A DNA stretch of 22,541 nt from Coptodactyla brooksi (Eukaryota > Arthropoda > Insecta > Coleoptera > Scarabaeidae): positions 1-22,541 of the forward strand of contig JAWQRM010000450.1 in NCBI GenBank assembly GCA_033557675.1. Direction: 5' to 3'. Numbering within the stretch: the first letter of the stretch is position 1; every line of letters begins with the position of its first letter. Made by a program: the position numbers and the translations under genes. The notes below the pieces were generated by a model. It did not search any database. It saw only the letters and a program-made list of their open reading frames with translations, and had not been told where the DNA came from. Of this stretch, positions 1-9,894 are shown piece after piece.

Positions 1-525
1 GTAAGTTGGGTTAAACCATCATATTTTAGCTTTCCTTCTATGCTCTTGCTCTCTATACATACATTTTTATTTTTTTTAATCTATTTCATTTAATTTAGTA
101 TATTTTGTCATTCAAATTAAATGACAATAAATTAGGTGGCAGTGGAGATTTAACGAACTTTACTTTTATTTAGAACGAATTGACAGTAGTAAAAGTGGCT
201 GCGAGAAGCAACTAAAAGAACGCCATTACTACAATGACAAGTGCTAAAATGTTTACCGTTTATAGTCTTCCCATTTGAAAGTAGCTTTTACGACATTAAA
301 CGTGATGGTCAGGTCATAAACCCAGCAAAGGAGGAACGGTGGAAGAACTGAGCAATGTGATGCTAAACAAAAATAATTATGCAAAGAAAATAAAAAAAAC
401 AGTGAATTGACTGACATTCTTTTATATACAATACGAAATATTGTACGAAATGTTATTCCTCGCGTATATATATATATATATATATATATGCCTGATACAG
501 TGAGTATAAAGATACAAGGAGCCTA
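1..525. other. Intronic sequence without a recognised gene
   Basis: After the donor-like GTAAGT I see AT-rich unique sequence with no convincing reading frame or RNA gene. A short TA microsatellite lies at 465-489. A mariner insertion follows directly. Confidence 0.5.
465..489. repeat. (TA)n microsatellite
   Basis: About twelve uninterrupted TA units, just upstream of the mariner element. Confidence 0.9.
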
Positions 526-1778
526 CACAGTGTGAGAATTAAATAATGAGAATTTTAATTTACCATATATTAACATATATATTGTTAGAAAGATACAGGC
601 CACCTCTGTAACTACCTCTGAACACACCCAGGTTCATGTTAATCGGATGGCAGGTTACAAAGTTTGAATGACGATAAAAATTGTGTTGATGTCGTTAAGA
701 CATAATGGAACAAAGAGCAAGCATTAAATTTTTGTTTGATGAGAAAAGTGGTGGTGATTGTATGTCTAAAGCTAGAGTCTATGAGTGGTTGAATCCTTTT
801 AAAAATGGTCATGAAGATTTAAATGATGATGAAAGACGTGATCGTCCAGAAAGTAAAAATCGTTCTGAATTGGTAGAAAAAATCCGTGAAATCATTGCTG
901 TCGACGAAAATTTTGCTGTGAGAATGTTGGCTGAAGAATTAAAAAGAAATAAAAAAAACTGTTCGTCAAATTTTGACTCAAGATTTGGGAGAACGAAAAG
1001 TTTGTGCACGTTTTGTTCCACGTGCTTTAAAGGACCACCAATGTATTGCTCGTCAAGAGCATTGTAAAGACCTCATTAAAACTGCTGAAAATGATCAAGG
1101 TTTTCTTCTGTCGATCATACCTGGTGATGAAACGTGGTGCTTTAAATATGATTCAGAAACTAAGTGTCTATCTACAGAATGGAAGTCGAAATGCGAGTCA
1201 AAACCAAAGAATTGCATTTTCAGAAGTTAAGAATCAAAACAATGTTGATTAGTTTTTATGAGTCACAAGGGATTGTCCACAAAGAATTTGTCCCACAAGG
1301 TAAAATTGTCAATGGAAAATATTATTTAGCAGTTTTACATCGTTTGTGGTCAAGAATTGCACGTGTTGGGCCTGAATATCCAGCAGGAAAACAGCTGTTT
1401 TTATTACATGATAATGCACCATCACACAAGATGTTAAAAGTTCGTACATTTTTAACTAAAAAAAAATAACTACATCATTGACCACCCATCGTATTCGCTT
1501 GATATTCGTGTGTGTATTTTCTTTTCGCTAAACTGAAAATTGCCATGAAAGGATCGTTTTTTAATGATATTTCAGTCAAACAAGCAGCTGTGACGCAGGT
1601 ACAAAAGGTCATTCCTAAGGATGACATAAAAATCTATGCATGCATTGGTTCATCGTGCTAGAATGCGTATTAAGTTAAATGGAACCAATTTTGAATAAAA
1701 AATAACTTTTCAGCACAATTCAATACGTGCTTTTTTTGGTATATTTAAAGATTCTCGTTAATTAATTGTCATACTGTG
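526..1778 (+). mobile_element. Mariner-family DNA transposon, near full length, decayed
   Basis: The element is 1,253 bp, normal for mariner. Its left end begins CACAGTGTGAGAATTAA at 526. The reverse complement of its right end begins CACAGTATGACAATTAA (right end at 1778). The first 28 positions match at 24. Each end is flanked by the dinucleotide TA (524-525 and 1779-1780), the expected target duplication. A broken transposase gene lies inside on the plus strand. The mismatched inverted repeats and several frameshifts show an old, immobile copy, resting in the inferred cadherin intron. Confidence 0.88.
705..1698 (+). pseudogene. Mariner transposase pseudogene (D,D34D family)
   Basis: The family product cuts and pastes the element using an N-terminal paired-like HTH DNA-binding region and a DD34D catalytic domain. 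Seen, across several frames: the start MEQRASIKFLF; the HTH part with SKARVYEWLNPFKNGHEDL and DDERRDRPES; MLAEELKRN; the first catalytic segment GDETWCFKYDSETK with EWKS; the segment KTMLISFYESQGIVHKEFVP; the second catalytic segment LLHDNAPSH; a worn third segment around 1,490 (HPSYSLDI, for the usual HPPYSPDLAPCD); and a C-terminus LVHRARMRIKLNGTNFE ending at TAA 1696-1698. Length is 994 bp against roughly 1,035 in intact relatives, so there are only small deletions. Frameshifts fall near 960-975, 1,150-1,215 and 1,465, and others follow. No functional protein is expected. Confidence 0.9.
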
Positions 1779-3208
1779 TACGTACCCAATGTATTCGGAA
1801 GGGTCAGTCCAAAATGTTGCAGCGATAATTATGCAAAAATTATCGCTGTTTGGTTTCGAAATTAATTACTATGAAGGAGCCAGGCGTAAATATTCACCTA
1901 TCAATTGATTCCAATGTACACTACTGAACAAAAGGTTACCTATAACGGAATCGGCACGACTAAACGGCATGAGATGAAATTACATCAGTGAAATTAGAAA
2001 GTTCCGCGAAGAAAATATCACAATGGACAAACAGTTTATTCATAATAATCTGCTAGAGTTTATTTAAAATAGAATGCTGTTAACCACTGGTACATAAATA
2101 ATATAAAGTGTTCTCAAAAAACTAAGTAAGAAGAAAAAATTAATTAATCAACAGTAAGTGAAGAAGTAAATTGAAGTTGTTTAACTGTCTTAATCGTAGT
2201 GGGTTCGATGTATTTTGTTGGTTGACGAGCATCTGGTTTCTGTTCTTAGTCGACATGTTTTAGCATTTGCGCTATTTTCAAGACTAGATAAATCTTGACA
2301 AAATAAATTGAAAGGTTTTGACAAAAAAATAATTAGAGTGAATAAGTAGAGTAAATAATTAGAGTGAAAAACTAAAAGATAAATGGAAAGATGAAATAGG
2401 AAATTGTATAAAATTGACGAAAATAGAAAGTCGAAGAAAAAATTATTACACACGAAAACTATGGAGGAAAATAATTGACAAGGCGAAAATATAAAATACA
2501 ATGAACGAAAGAGTATAAGGAGGATATAGATGAAGGAACATCTAGAAGTTTTTCGGATGGTTGTTGCTATTCAAAACACCGGAACGAAGAGTTATTGAAA
2601 ATGGACGATACAACTTTTATTTCTATTTTTTCGCAGTTATCTCTTTAAAAAGTAATTCTATTGCATAAAATGGAATTAAAGCCATAGTTTGCAACTACAT
2701 TTATTATTTTAACAAGCAAATAGTAGAAATTTGAAATATGAATACAATTTTTGGAATTTTAATTTTCCTAAAAAAATCAGTTTTGAGCACAGTTTTGAAG
2801 AAAAGAATGATGGTAAACAGTAAAAAAAAATAATAACAGTAGTGATTGGAAGAAATGCTAATGTGCAAAAATGTACACAAAAGCAGGTAGCAGAATTTCA
2901 CCACAAATCTAGTACAATTTCACCTCGTTTGACGGTAATCATTAATATGACAAAAAGCTTAAGATCATTAATTAATGTGTTTTAACTTGCTAGGGAGCCT
3001 GTTAAACAAAATCTAGCACATATGAAAATAACTAGATTGTGTCTTGCACAGTCGACAATACATTTTATATAGAAAAAGTTGTGAATTTTGGAACATTTGA
3101 CATAATAGGAAATGGATAGATTAATTAATCGCCATAAATATACGAAAAATACGTTTCGCTGCCCTTCTCTCAATTCATCTAAGATTTTTAACAAAATCAG
3201 CTTTTAAA
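1779..3208. other. Intronic sequence, no gene recognised
   Basis: AT-rich, purine-rich on the plus strand around 2,280-2,500, with a short local repeat of ATTAGAGTGAA near 2,331-2,370. The open frame on the minus strand at 2,190-2,501 is low-complexity (Phe, Leu, Ser, Tyr) and not protein-like. I see no supported feature here. Confidence 0.5.
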
Positions 3209-3757
3209 TTGAAAAGTACATTAAAAACATTGTTAGGAAATCCCAAAGAAAAAATCAACACGTTGAAAAGAAGTAGAATATACGAAATTAGTTGTAGTGA
3301 TTGTGATAAAAAGTATGATGGGCAAAATAGAAGGTCTGTACAAACAAGATTTAAGGAGAATATGGCTCATCTAAAGTGCGGTCGTATGGAGAAATCTAGC
3401 ATAGCATGTTTTTAATAGCAACCACACGATTAACGTAGGCAACGTAAGACTACTTAGAAATGTAACAATTGATACTTGAATGAATTTGAAAGTTTAGAAA
3501 TTATCAAATGTAAAAGTAGACTTAATAAAGACATAGGGCTAATATCATTCAGCCCTCTGTTCAGCTTATTAGATTGTAAAGTGTAGAGAATCCAGTTTTT
3601 TATCCTAGAAATAGGGCCGGGAGTAGTTGAGGGGGAAGTAATTAGTGTAAAAAGTCTGAGATTACTTGACAATAGATTCTTGGATGCATTTGAAAGTTTA
3701 GAAATCATTAACTGCAAAAAAACAATTAATAAAGACGTGGGAACAGTATCGTTGTAA
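3209..3757 (+). pseudogene. Penelope-like retroelement C-terminus (GIY-YIG endonuclease), broken, tail duplicated
   Basis: PLE proteins join a reverse transcriptase to a C-terminal GIY-YIG nuclease that nicks target DNA. Seen: the pre-nuclease linker LKTLLGNPKEK, then RIYEISCSDCDKKY (the GIY strand with its paired cysteines), then DGQNRRSVQTRFKENMAHLK (the YIG strand, degraded to YDG, with the conserved Arg and the downstream helix), and EKSSIACF before a stop at 3414. The reading continues in another frame with NHTINVGNVRLLRNV (about 3,419) and FESLEIIKCKSRLNKD (about 3,486-3,530), the usual PLE tail. A second copy of the tail, LDAFESLEIINCKKTINKD, follows at about 3,681-3,740, roughly 200 bp on. 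Head-to-tail partial copies are typical of PLEs. Dead element. Confidence 0.82.
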
Positions 3758-4003
3758 TAACAATCCCTGTGTAATATAATTTGGTGTAGCTGTGGCATTG
3801 TTTAATATTTTATATATATTTACTGTATTATAAAGATAGTCTTCAGTGTAGTCCAAAGAAGTATTGCATTACTGAAGTACCACACCAAAGTCACTAAAGG
3901 GACTAATTTTAGTGAAGATGTAGGTTTGGGACCTTTGGTTTAGTAACAAAGTTAAACAACGTCACCATTACACTAAAACTGAAAAGTAGCTGCAAGGCAT
4001 ACG

Positions 4004-4030
4004 TTTCGCTAACCAAGCTAGCATCATCAG
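4004..4030 (-). ncRNA. Hammerhead-like ribozyme motif A
   Basis: Read on the minus strand: CTGATGA (4030-4024), one T, a helix GCTAGC/GTTAGC (4022-4017 with 4013-4008; six pairs including one G-U) closed by a 3-nt loop, then GAAA (4007-4004). CUGANGA...GAAA is the hammerhead core, and hammerhead ribozymes are known in PLE terminal repeats. Reservations: one extra base sits between CTGATGA and the helix, and I could not place helix III or a cleavage triplet. It lies opposite in strand to the PLE tail at 3,209-3,757. Confidence 0.5.
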
Positions 4031-4510
4031 GGGAGATGAATGGCAGGACTTTATCATGGTTTCAGTGGTTTAAATATTTTAATAAATTAGTAATAAAGTA
4101 AGAGATGAATTAACTTAATTTATCTTTTCAATTTTTATATTAATTACATTTTAATTATTTAAGTAACAATATTATTGCTTATTAACGACACCTTTATTTT
4201 ATTTTTTTTTTGTTTTTTTTTTATTAAAAAGATTTCGTATTCGTATTTCTTAACGATTCACCGTTAGATGTAGATAAAATATTTGTGTGATCTATTATGA
4301 ATCAATCGAGAAAATTTACAGAATTAGTTTGTTCTACTTCTAAGGTCGTTAGAAACCAGAAACTGCTTGATCTCCGACTAAAATGAGGTATTTTTTACTG
4401 TGGGGGGTTTGAGTCAACAGCATTCATCATCAACACATACCAAAATGTACAATCGTTACGTTTCTTGCGTTTCTTTTTGGGTTTCGGTTTCGATGTAGTG
4501 GTGGAATTGT
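4031..4510. other. Intronic sequence, no gene recognised
   Basis: AT-rich unique sequence with T-runs near 4,200-4,222. No protein-like frame. The piggyBac-type element begins at its right edge. Confidence 0.45.
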
Positions 4511-5588
4511 TTAACCATGCTGTGCTCATTGGGTCAATATGACCAGAAACGGACTTTTAGGTTCAGAACATAACATAACTGTTGATGAGCAATTGATAGC
4601 CTAAGTTACGTGTGGAATATTCAAGTGTACACTGGAAAATTACCTGGAGCAGCTCCTGAAAAAAATCAAAGCTTGAGAGTGGTATTGGATTTATCTTATG
4701 GCTTGAAAGGTCATAATATTACCCGTGATAATTTTTTTACATCCCATGAACTTGGACAAATGTTGCTAAAGCGAAATTTGACTATGATAGGCACCATTAG
4801 GAAGAATAAGACGTCAATTCCCCCAGAACTTTTGCAAACTAAAGGACGGGAAAATTTTTCTTCTCGATTTGCCTTTACCTCAGACACAACTCTTGTATCG
4901 TACTTGGCCAAATCAAATAAATGTGTCGCACTACAAAGTACTTTGCATTTGAATAAAAAAGTAGGTGGTTCAAATGAAAAGAAGCCCGCTATTATTACAG
5001 GTTACAACTCCACAAAAGGTGCAGTTGATACGTTGGATAAATTAGTTGCTTGTTACACCTGCAAAAGGAAAACAAACAGAAAAAATCATGTCTTCACAAA
5101 AGGAGGTTATTCTTGGAAGGACTTGGAGAGGCACTTATCAAGCTGCATATTGCAAGAAGATCACATTTAACAAGAACAAAAGCAACAAGAGAAATTGTAG
5201 AAAATATTCAAAATCAACAATCTCAAGCTACTGAGATAATTGAACCACCATGCCCAAAACTCAAAAAAGAGGTAGATACCTGTTGTGTCCAAAAACCGAT
5301 AATAAAAGTTCATTTATCTGCAATAATTGTAATTTTTTTTTTTGCAAAAACCATGTAGTGCAAATCTGTAACAATTGTATGAAATAGATTAGAATAATAC
5401 CCAATATTAGTTTTCGTATCTATACTTTTAAGAATTTAATTTGTGTTTCCTTTTTGCCCGACAATATAGCTTTATAAAATAGCATAATGCTTTTTATTTT
5501 TAAAACATTATAAATCCACAAATTGTTATTAACAGTATAAATTTTAACGTGAAGCGTATACAAAAAGTGAACAGCCTATGAAGGTTAA
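4511..5588 (+). mobile_element. piggyBac-family element, internally deleted (boundaries tentative)
   Basis: A piggyBac transposase fossil sits between two TTAA sites, at 4511-4514 (followed inward by CCATGCTGTGCTCATTGGGT) and at 5585-5588. Read inward from the right site on the minus strand, the sequence after TTAA starts CCTTCATAGGCTGTTCAC. Both therefore begin TTAACC and share a gapped GCTGT-C block. piggyBac elements insert at TTAA and usually start with C-rich ends. The match is weak, so the ends are inference. The transposase itself is clear. Confidence 0.4.
4572..5387 (+). pseudogene. piggyBac transposase pseudogene
   Basis: Family role: DDD-type transposase with a C-terminal Cys-rich zinc-binding domain, inserting at TTAA. 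Seen: NITVDEQLIA (4572-4601), a conserved block just before the catalytic core; after a deletion, YVWNIQVYTGK (4597 on, another frame); LRVVLDLSYGLKGHNITRDN with FFTSHELGQMLLKRN; the RKNK-PPELL segment; FAFTSDTTLVSYLAKSNK; then GYNSTKGAVDTLDKLVACYT, the late Asp motif. A further deletion and frameshift lead to RRLFLEGLGEALIKLHIARR. A third frame gives the Cys-rich end LLCPKTDNKSSFICNNCNFF and CKNHVVQICNNCMK, stopping at 5385-5387. The N-terminal half is missing. The single frame at 4,610-5,170 is not a functional gene. Confidence 0.9.
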
Positions 5589-8389
5589 GTCTAAATCAAA
5601 TATCCAAAGGTTTGTCCCTACGGAATTATATAAATGACGTACGCTTTTGGGGTCACTTTCATATCATTAATTTCTAACCGACCCTATTCCTGCATTAGGG
5701 GTTCCGAACAGATAGTATCGTCGACTAATGGCTATCCCACGTTTGGGGGTTATTGGGCGATCCGCGATTCTTTGGTAAGCCGGACAGATTTGCTATGCTC
5801 AAAAGCTCGCCGGGCCCACCCACCATTGTCATGATTAAGCTCCACTCCGGTGGAGGTTTTAATTAGTTTACAACCACAGTTCACCGGTTAATTGAGCACA
5901 GGCCAGTGCAAATTGTACCCTAGGTTTAGGCAGGGTTTACTTTCCCTGAAACTAGCTGATGGCAAATGGATAGTTTGGTGATTAGGTAAATTAATTGAAA
6001 CGAATCGTACTGCACAATACAAGCAATTTCTAAAATAATCCGTAAGGAATAATCTTCAGGAACTTTAGATTCTCTAGTCCATAAAATTTTGCAGCTGCTG
6101 TACTGATTTCACCTTTACATCCTTTTTTCTCATAGGTATTTTCTAAAACATCCTTTTAAGATGTTTTCGTTGTACTGGTCCACAAAATCTTTGTGGACCA
6201 GAACAACGAAATTATACACATTTGGTGCAATGGACAAAAATAAGGTTTACGTATTTTCTATACGTGCTCTAAAAGTCCCTGGGTGAGTAATAAGGGTTGC
6301 AAATTGAGGGAAAAAGTATTTATTCACATATACGAGAAGGTTAAAGGGGGTAAACTACTCGGTTTTTTTAAATAAGTTCAATTTGTCAACTTAATAGTAA
6401 TTTGCCTTCTCCTATGTCTTCTGCAGATTTGATCATTATTTCTGCGATTATTTTCATTGTTTACATTCCCGTCTACCACTTATTTTAATTAAACTGCAGC
6501 GTTTCATAAAAGTTCGCAGTCGAAAAACAAATGAAACAGGTAGCAATCGATACCGGTGTGAAATTACAACACTGTTTGTCGCCAACACAATACGAAGCTG
6601 TAACGCTTAGTTCTCGTTTTCTAAAAGGTGCCCTCGACACCAGCCTCTCTTGCTGTACCTTTTTCCCGGAGTTTGGTACATCCGAATGATATATCGGGGT
6701 AAAGTTCAAAATGTGGTCTTGTTTACGGAGAGGAAAATGTGAAATAGGGCCGCGCACCGCGTACCGTAACCGATTTACGATGTTGTTTGGTTATTTCCCC
6801 ATCTTTTCTTGCTCCTCCAGGAATTCTGTACCTTCAAGAATACGGTGGCACGCAATTAGCACAGTTGGCAGTTTTGAAGCGAAATTTTGCAATTAAAACT
6901 GTAAAAATTCAATGTATTTCTCATAACTGTCATATTTCGTTGAAAAAAATTCTGCAGCGACCGAAATAGGTGATAATTAGATGGTGCTAGGTCCGGTGAA
7001 TAAAGAAAAGGTCTTATATAACGGAATATAAGGGAATTCTAATAAACGGAATTACTAGAATTATTTTATTTTAAAGTGACCCAATTTTAGTAAGAATACA
7101 GTTTTTGTTTGTCTGTGAAAGAGATGAATAAACATTTATTGTTAGTAGTTAAAAAATAAGTGTACGTAGAACGATGTCAAGCGGCGCTAAGTACACATCC
7201 TCTCAAGACAGATCGGGTACCGATAGACATGAACTCGTGGGGAGAGTCATGTGTGTATCTCCCTATGCGTCAACCAAAACTTTCCCATACGGTATGTACA
7301 TTGGGTTGTTTGGAAAATTAATTTCATTCTTTTTTTTCGCAGCAGTGGCGTTAGTTGTATTTTAACCTGCTAGCCAACTTCATTCTAAACCGTATATGCA
7401 TTATATATTCTGACAGCTGACATTGCAAAGCTTATGTGTGAAAACATTTTCTTCGGTTCTGTGCAATTGTTTTCTTTTTGTGTATCATAAAGCACGGACC
7501 ATTCTTACGTTTATCCGATATCGATTGTTCCCTACTAGAAATTCAAATTTCAATGTCCCATTTTAGTTTTCAAAGAGATCCCTCTTAATTTATTCCAGAG
7601 ACGAGTCTGACAGATTTATGAATACATTAACGCTATCTGAATATTTACGGAGCTCCAAAACATTTGACGTTACTTAATTAGGAATTCCGACTGCCTTATT
7701 TAAGCGAAAATCCATCACGGAACAAAGCGATTATAATTATGAGCAGCAGGACGGATCTTAACTTCATTATTTATAACGAGGAATTTCGATTGAAACCGAC
7801 TCTTAAGTTTTATTGTAGGAAAAAGTTAATTCCGCTAGATTACAGGGCCATCGCGTTCGCTTTTCCCCTTGATAAGGTTATTTAATGTAATTACTACCTG
7901 AGAGTCCAAACGTACACTGTTGCTAACTTGTTGTCGAGAACAAAAGGCCTGGGCCCCGATCTGGAAAGTTGGAACTTGTCGATGCGGTTAATTTTATCTT
8001 ACGCCGAACAAAATCTTACTTCAAACCTGTATTTAACCTGTAAAGTTGTGGACAGACTAAATTATCATATGAATTATTATTATAATTAATATTTCTCAGT
8101 TTATATTTCCCAATAAAAACAATCAAACACGTATCGTGTTCAAATTTGCACATAAAACTAAAGGGAAACAGACTGACTTCAAACTGACCTTTTCGATTAT
8201 CTGGAAGTAAACTTGAACAATAGAGAAAGGAAAAGAAGTGAAAAAAAGATCCGTGCAAAAAGTAATCTATAAAAAAGTTGCTACGCATAAAAGGAATAAT
8301 GAAAGTTCATATTGGACTTCAAAATCTATATTTGTTAATATTATTTCTGTACTGTTATACATTAAATTGTTGTTTTTTACGAATATTTT
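5589..8389. other. Unique intronic DNA with GC-richer islands, possible cis-regulatory DNA
   Basis: This is the longest stretch of the window without recognisable transposon sequence. Composition is mixed and more complex than its surroundings at about 5,630-5,960, 6,480-6,860, 7,160-7,310 and 7,500-7,990. Short open frames at 5,634, 6,485, 6,711 and 7,174 match no family I know and lack gene context. Inference: conserved noncoding or enhancer sequence of the host gene is the simplest reading. A two-hairpin structure lies at 6,145-6,210. I see no RNA gene. Confidence 0.4.
6145..6210. repeat. Two adjacent hairpins, one with 21-base arms
   Basis: The first hairpin has perfect 8-base arms AAAACATC (6145-6152) and GATGTTTT (6160-6167). 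The second has 21-base arms at 6166-6186 and 6190-6210, differing by one A-A mismatch, with a 3-base loop. The core arms are CTGGTCCACAAA and TTTGTGGACCAG. Long, near-perfect arms with a tiny loop point to a recent foldback or palindrome. It could also be a structured RNA if transcribed. Confidence 0.85.
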
Positions 8390-8427
8390 TAAATATTCAT
8401 ATAGAACATATTCTATATGAATATTTA
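8390..8427. repeat. Perfect 17-bp palindrome with 4-nt spacer
   Basis: Arms TAAATATTCATATAGAA (8390-8406) and TTCTATATGAATATTTA (8411-8427) are exact reverse complements around CATA. This is AT-rich cruciform-type sequence with no recognised function. Confidence 0.9.
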
Positions 8428-8916
8428 TAAATAAATATTGATTATAAGCCGTGAAATGTTTTCGTATTTTTCAATTGTTTCTGTATAAATGTTGCATTTA
8501 TATTGACTGCGTTGGCTATTCGAATAAATTCAGTGTATTCCCATTTGAAAATTAATTTTATGCCTTACACTTATTGCGACTGTTTTCTGTTGTTACAATT
8601 TAAATTTAGTGGACCTCTCTTTAGAAATTTCACTTAGTAGTAACCTTACTATATTTTTAGCAGAAAACAAAAGCATACTTTTTATAAGATTGGGTAATAA
8701 TTTTGAATACCTATTAGATATTCGTCTGGATGGAGGTGTATTCAAATAGCATCATTCAGCATTCAAATTCCTGATTTTCCGTTACTATCCTGCCACTACA
8801 ACTCTTTGCGTCATAGATTGAGGAACTTCAGTCAATTCACTAGTCACTTAATAAAAATTTCACGATAATGGAATTTGCATCTGTGAAATTTCGGTATTAA
8901 TAATTTATTTATTAAG
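8428..8916. other. Intronic sequence, nothing recognised
   Basis: AT-rich unique sequence up to the first PLE-type repeat. No coding or RNA feature seen. Confidence 0.45.
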
Positions 8917-8945
8917 TTTAGTAAAATGTAATAATAATACAGACG

Positions 8946-8973
8946 TTTCGCACTATTCGAAGTGCATCATCAG
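8946..8973 (-). ncRNA. Hammerhead-like ribozyme motif B
   Basis: On the minus strand: CTGATGA (8973-8967), T, perfect 5-bp helix GCACT/AGTGC (8965-8961 with 8954-8950), 6-nt loop, GAAA (8949-8946). Same orientation as the PLE copy and just downstream of its linker remnant, where PLE terminal-repeat ribozymes are expected. Extra T before the helix; helix III not identified. Confidence 0.55.
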
Positions 8974-9266
8974 TTGCAAACCTTCGGAGGATGTTTCAAT
9001 AAAAGGTACAATAAAAATGCAAATTACTCACACCTCGAGTAAACAACGTTATAACATTATTATTGTACTGTGATTCTTGAGAATTTTTAGCTTTAAGTTG
9101 ATGTAAAGATTTATAAGTTGTCTTAAAAATAACTGAAAATAAATTTAAATAACTTTTAGAGACACTTCAATTGCAACTAACATAATTTAAGATTTAACCT
9201 TTATAAACCTACAATACATTTCTATTTTATTATTTTGTAATTTTCTCTTTACAGTTGCAAAGGCTT

Positions 9267-9294
9267 CTGAAGATGATTATTTAATTAATCGAAA
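9267..9294 (+). ncRNA. Hammerhead-like ribozyme motif D
   Basis: On the plus strand: CTGAAGA (9267-9273; position 7 of the hammerhead core may be any base), T, perfect helix GATTA/TAATC (9275-9279 with 9286-9290), 6-nt loop, GAAA (9291-9294). The helix sequence differs completely from motifs A, B and C, yet pairing is kept. Confidence 0.5.
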
Positions 9295-9361
9295 CTAGTT
9301 AAGTCAAATTATACGTTAACATAGCTAGAAGAGTATTATTTCCACATTACCCTTTTTCGAT

Positions 9362-9894
9362 ATTGTCGGATATTTTAGTAGTATAAGTAATTTTAGTAAT
9401 ATAAGTAAGTTTTTTATACTTATCTTACGGTTGCTCTTAAGGGTTATGGAATTACTTAAGCAAGGGATATGACTAAGGTTGAAAAGTGTTTAATTGCCTT
9501 TTGATTGGCTTGCAAAAGGATTTAAATCAAATGTTGAACAGATGTGTGTGATGTTGAATACACTTTATCAAATAAACTAAATCAATTATAATTTTGATGG
9601 TTTTTTTTGAACGTATAGATTCATAGACTTTATAGCCCTATATTCAAAGAATAATAAAAGAGATGAACGTAATGTTTTCAAGCTAGTTTGTAAAAAACCG
9701 AGAACGTTGCATGCTTTAATTTGAATCTCAACGAGAAATTATTTTGAATAGGTCTGACAGCTCATTATAACTTCATGTAAAACGTTTCAAAATAATATTC
9801 TAAATAGTATTTTTAAGTAGTAACAGTTATTTAACTTTGTTGCAAAACCAAGGGTTTCAAATGTATCCACCTTGCAAGTTATAGTTATTTAAAA
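9362..9894. other. Spacer between the two PLE copies
   Basis: About 530 bp of AT-rich sequence with no protein-like frame recognised. It may be PLE untranslated sequence or unrelated intron. Confidence 0.4.

Larger units (their letters stand above)
8917..9361 (-). mobile_element. Partial Penelope-like element copy 1 (minus strand)
   Basis: Bounded by sequences that recur in copy 2. The left edge TTTAGTAAAATGTAATAA (8917) recurs at 9895. The right edge (9327-9361, 35 bases) recurs at 10,868-10,902 with one mismatch. Inside, 9,070-9,121 matches 10,366-10,434 of copy 2, where it encodes PLE linker sequence. Hammerhead-like motif B sits at its 3' side. This copy is internally deleted relative to copy 2. 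It also contains plus-strand motif D (9,267-9,294), absent from copy 2, so a second fragment may be nested in it. Confidence 0.65.

Noticed and set aside
2190..2501. 103-codon open frame on the minus strand
   Set aside because: Low-complexity Phe/Leu/Ser/Tyr content arising from purine-rich plus-strand sequence; no family resemblance.
5690..5780. Possible tRNA-like GC-rich segment
   Set aside because: No consistent cloverleaf, A box or GGTTCRANNC B box could be found.
5634..5834. 66-codon open frame in a GC-richer island
   Set aside because: No homology I recognise and no splice or start context. The higher GC simply lowers stop frequency.
6485..6969. Overlapping open frames on both strands
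   Set aside because: Mutually overlapping, short, with no family match. Treated as noncoding island.
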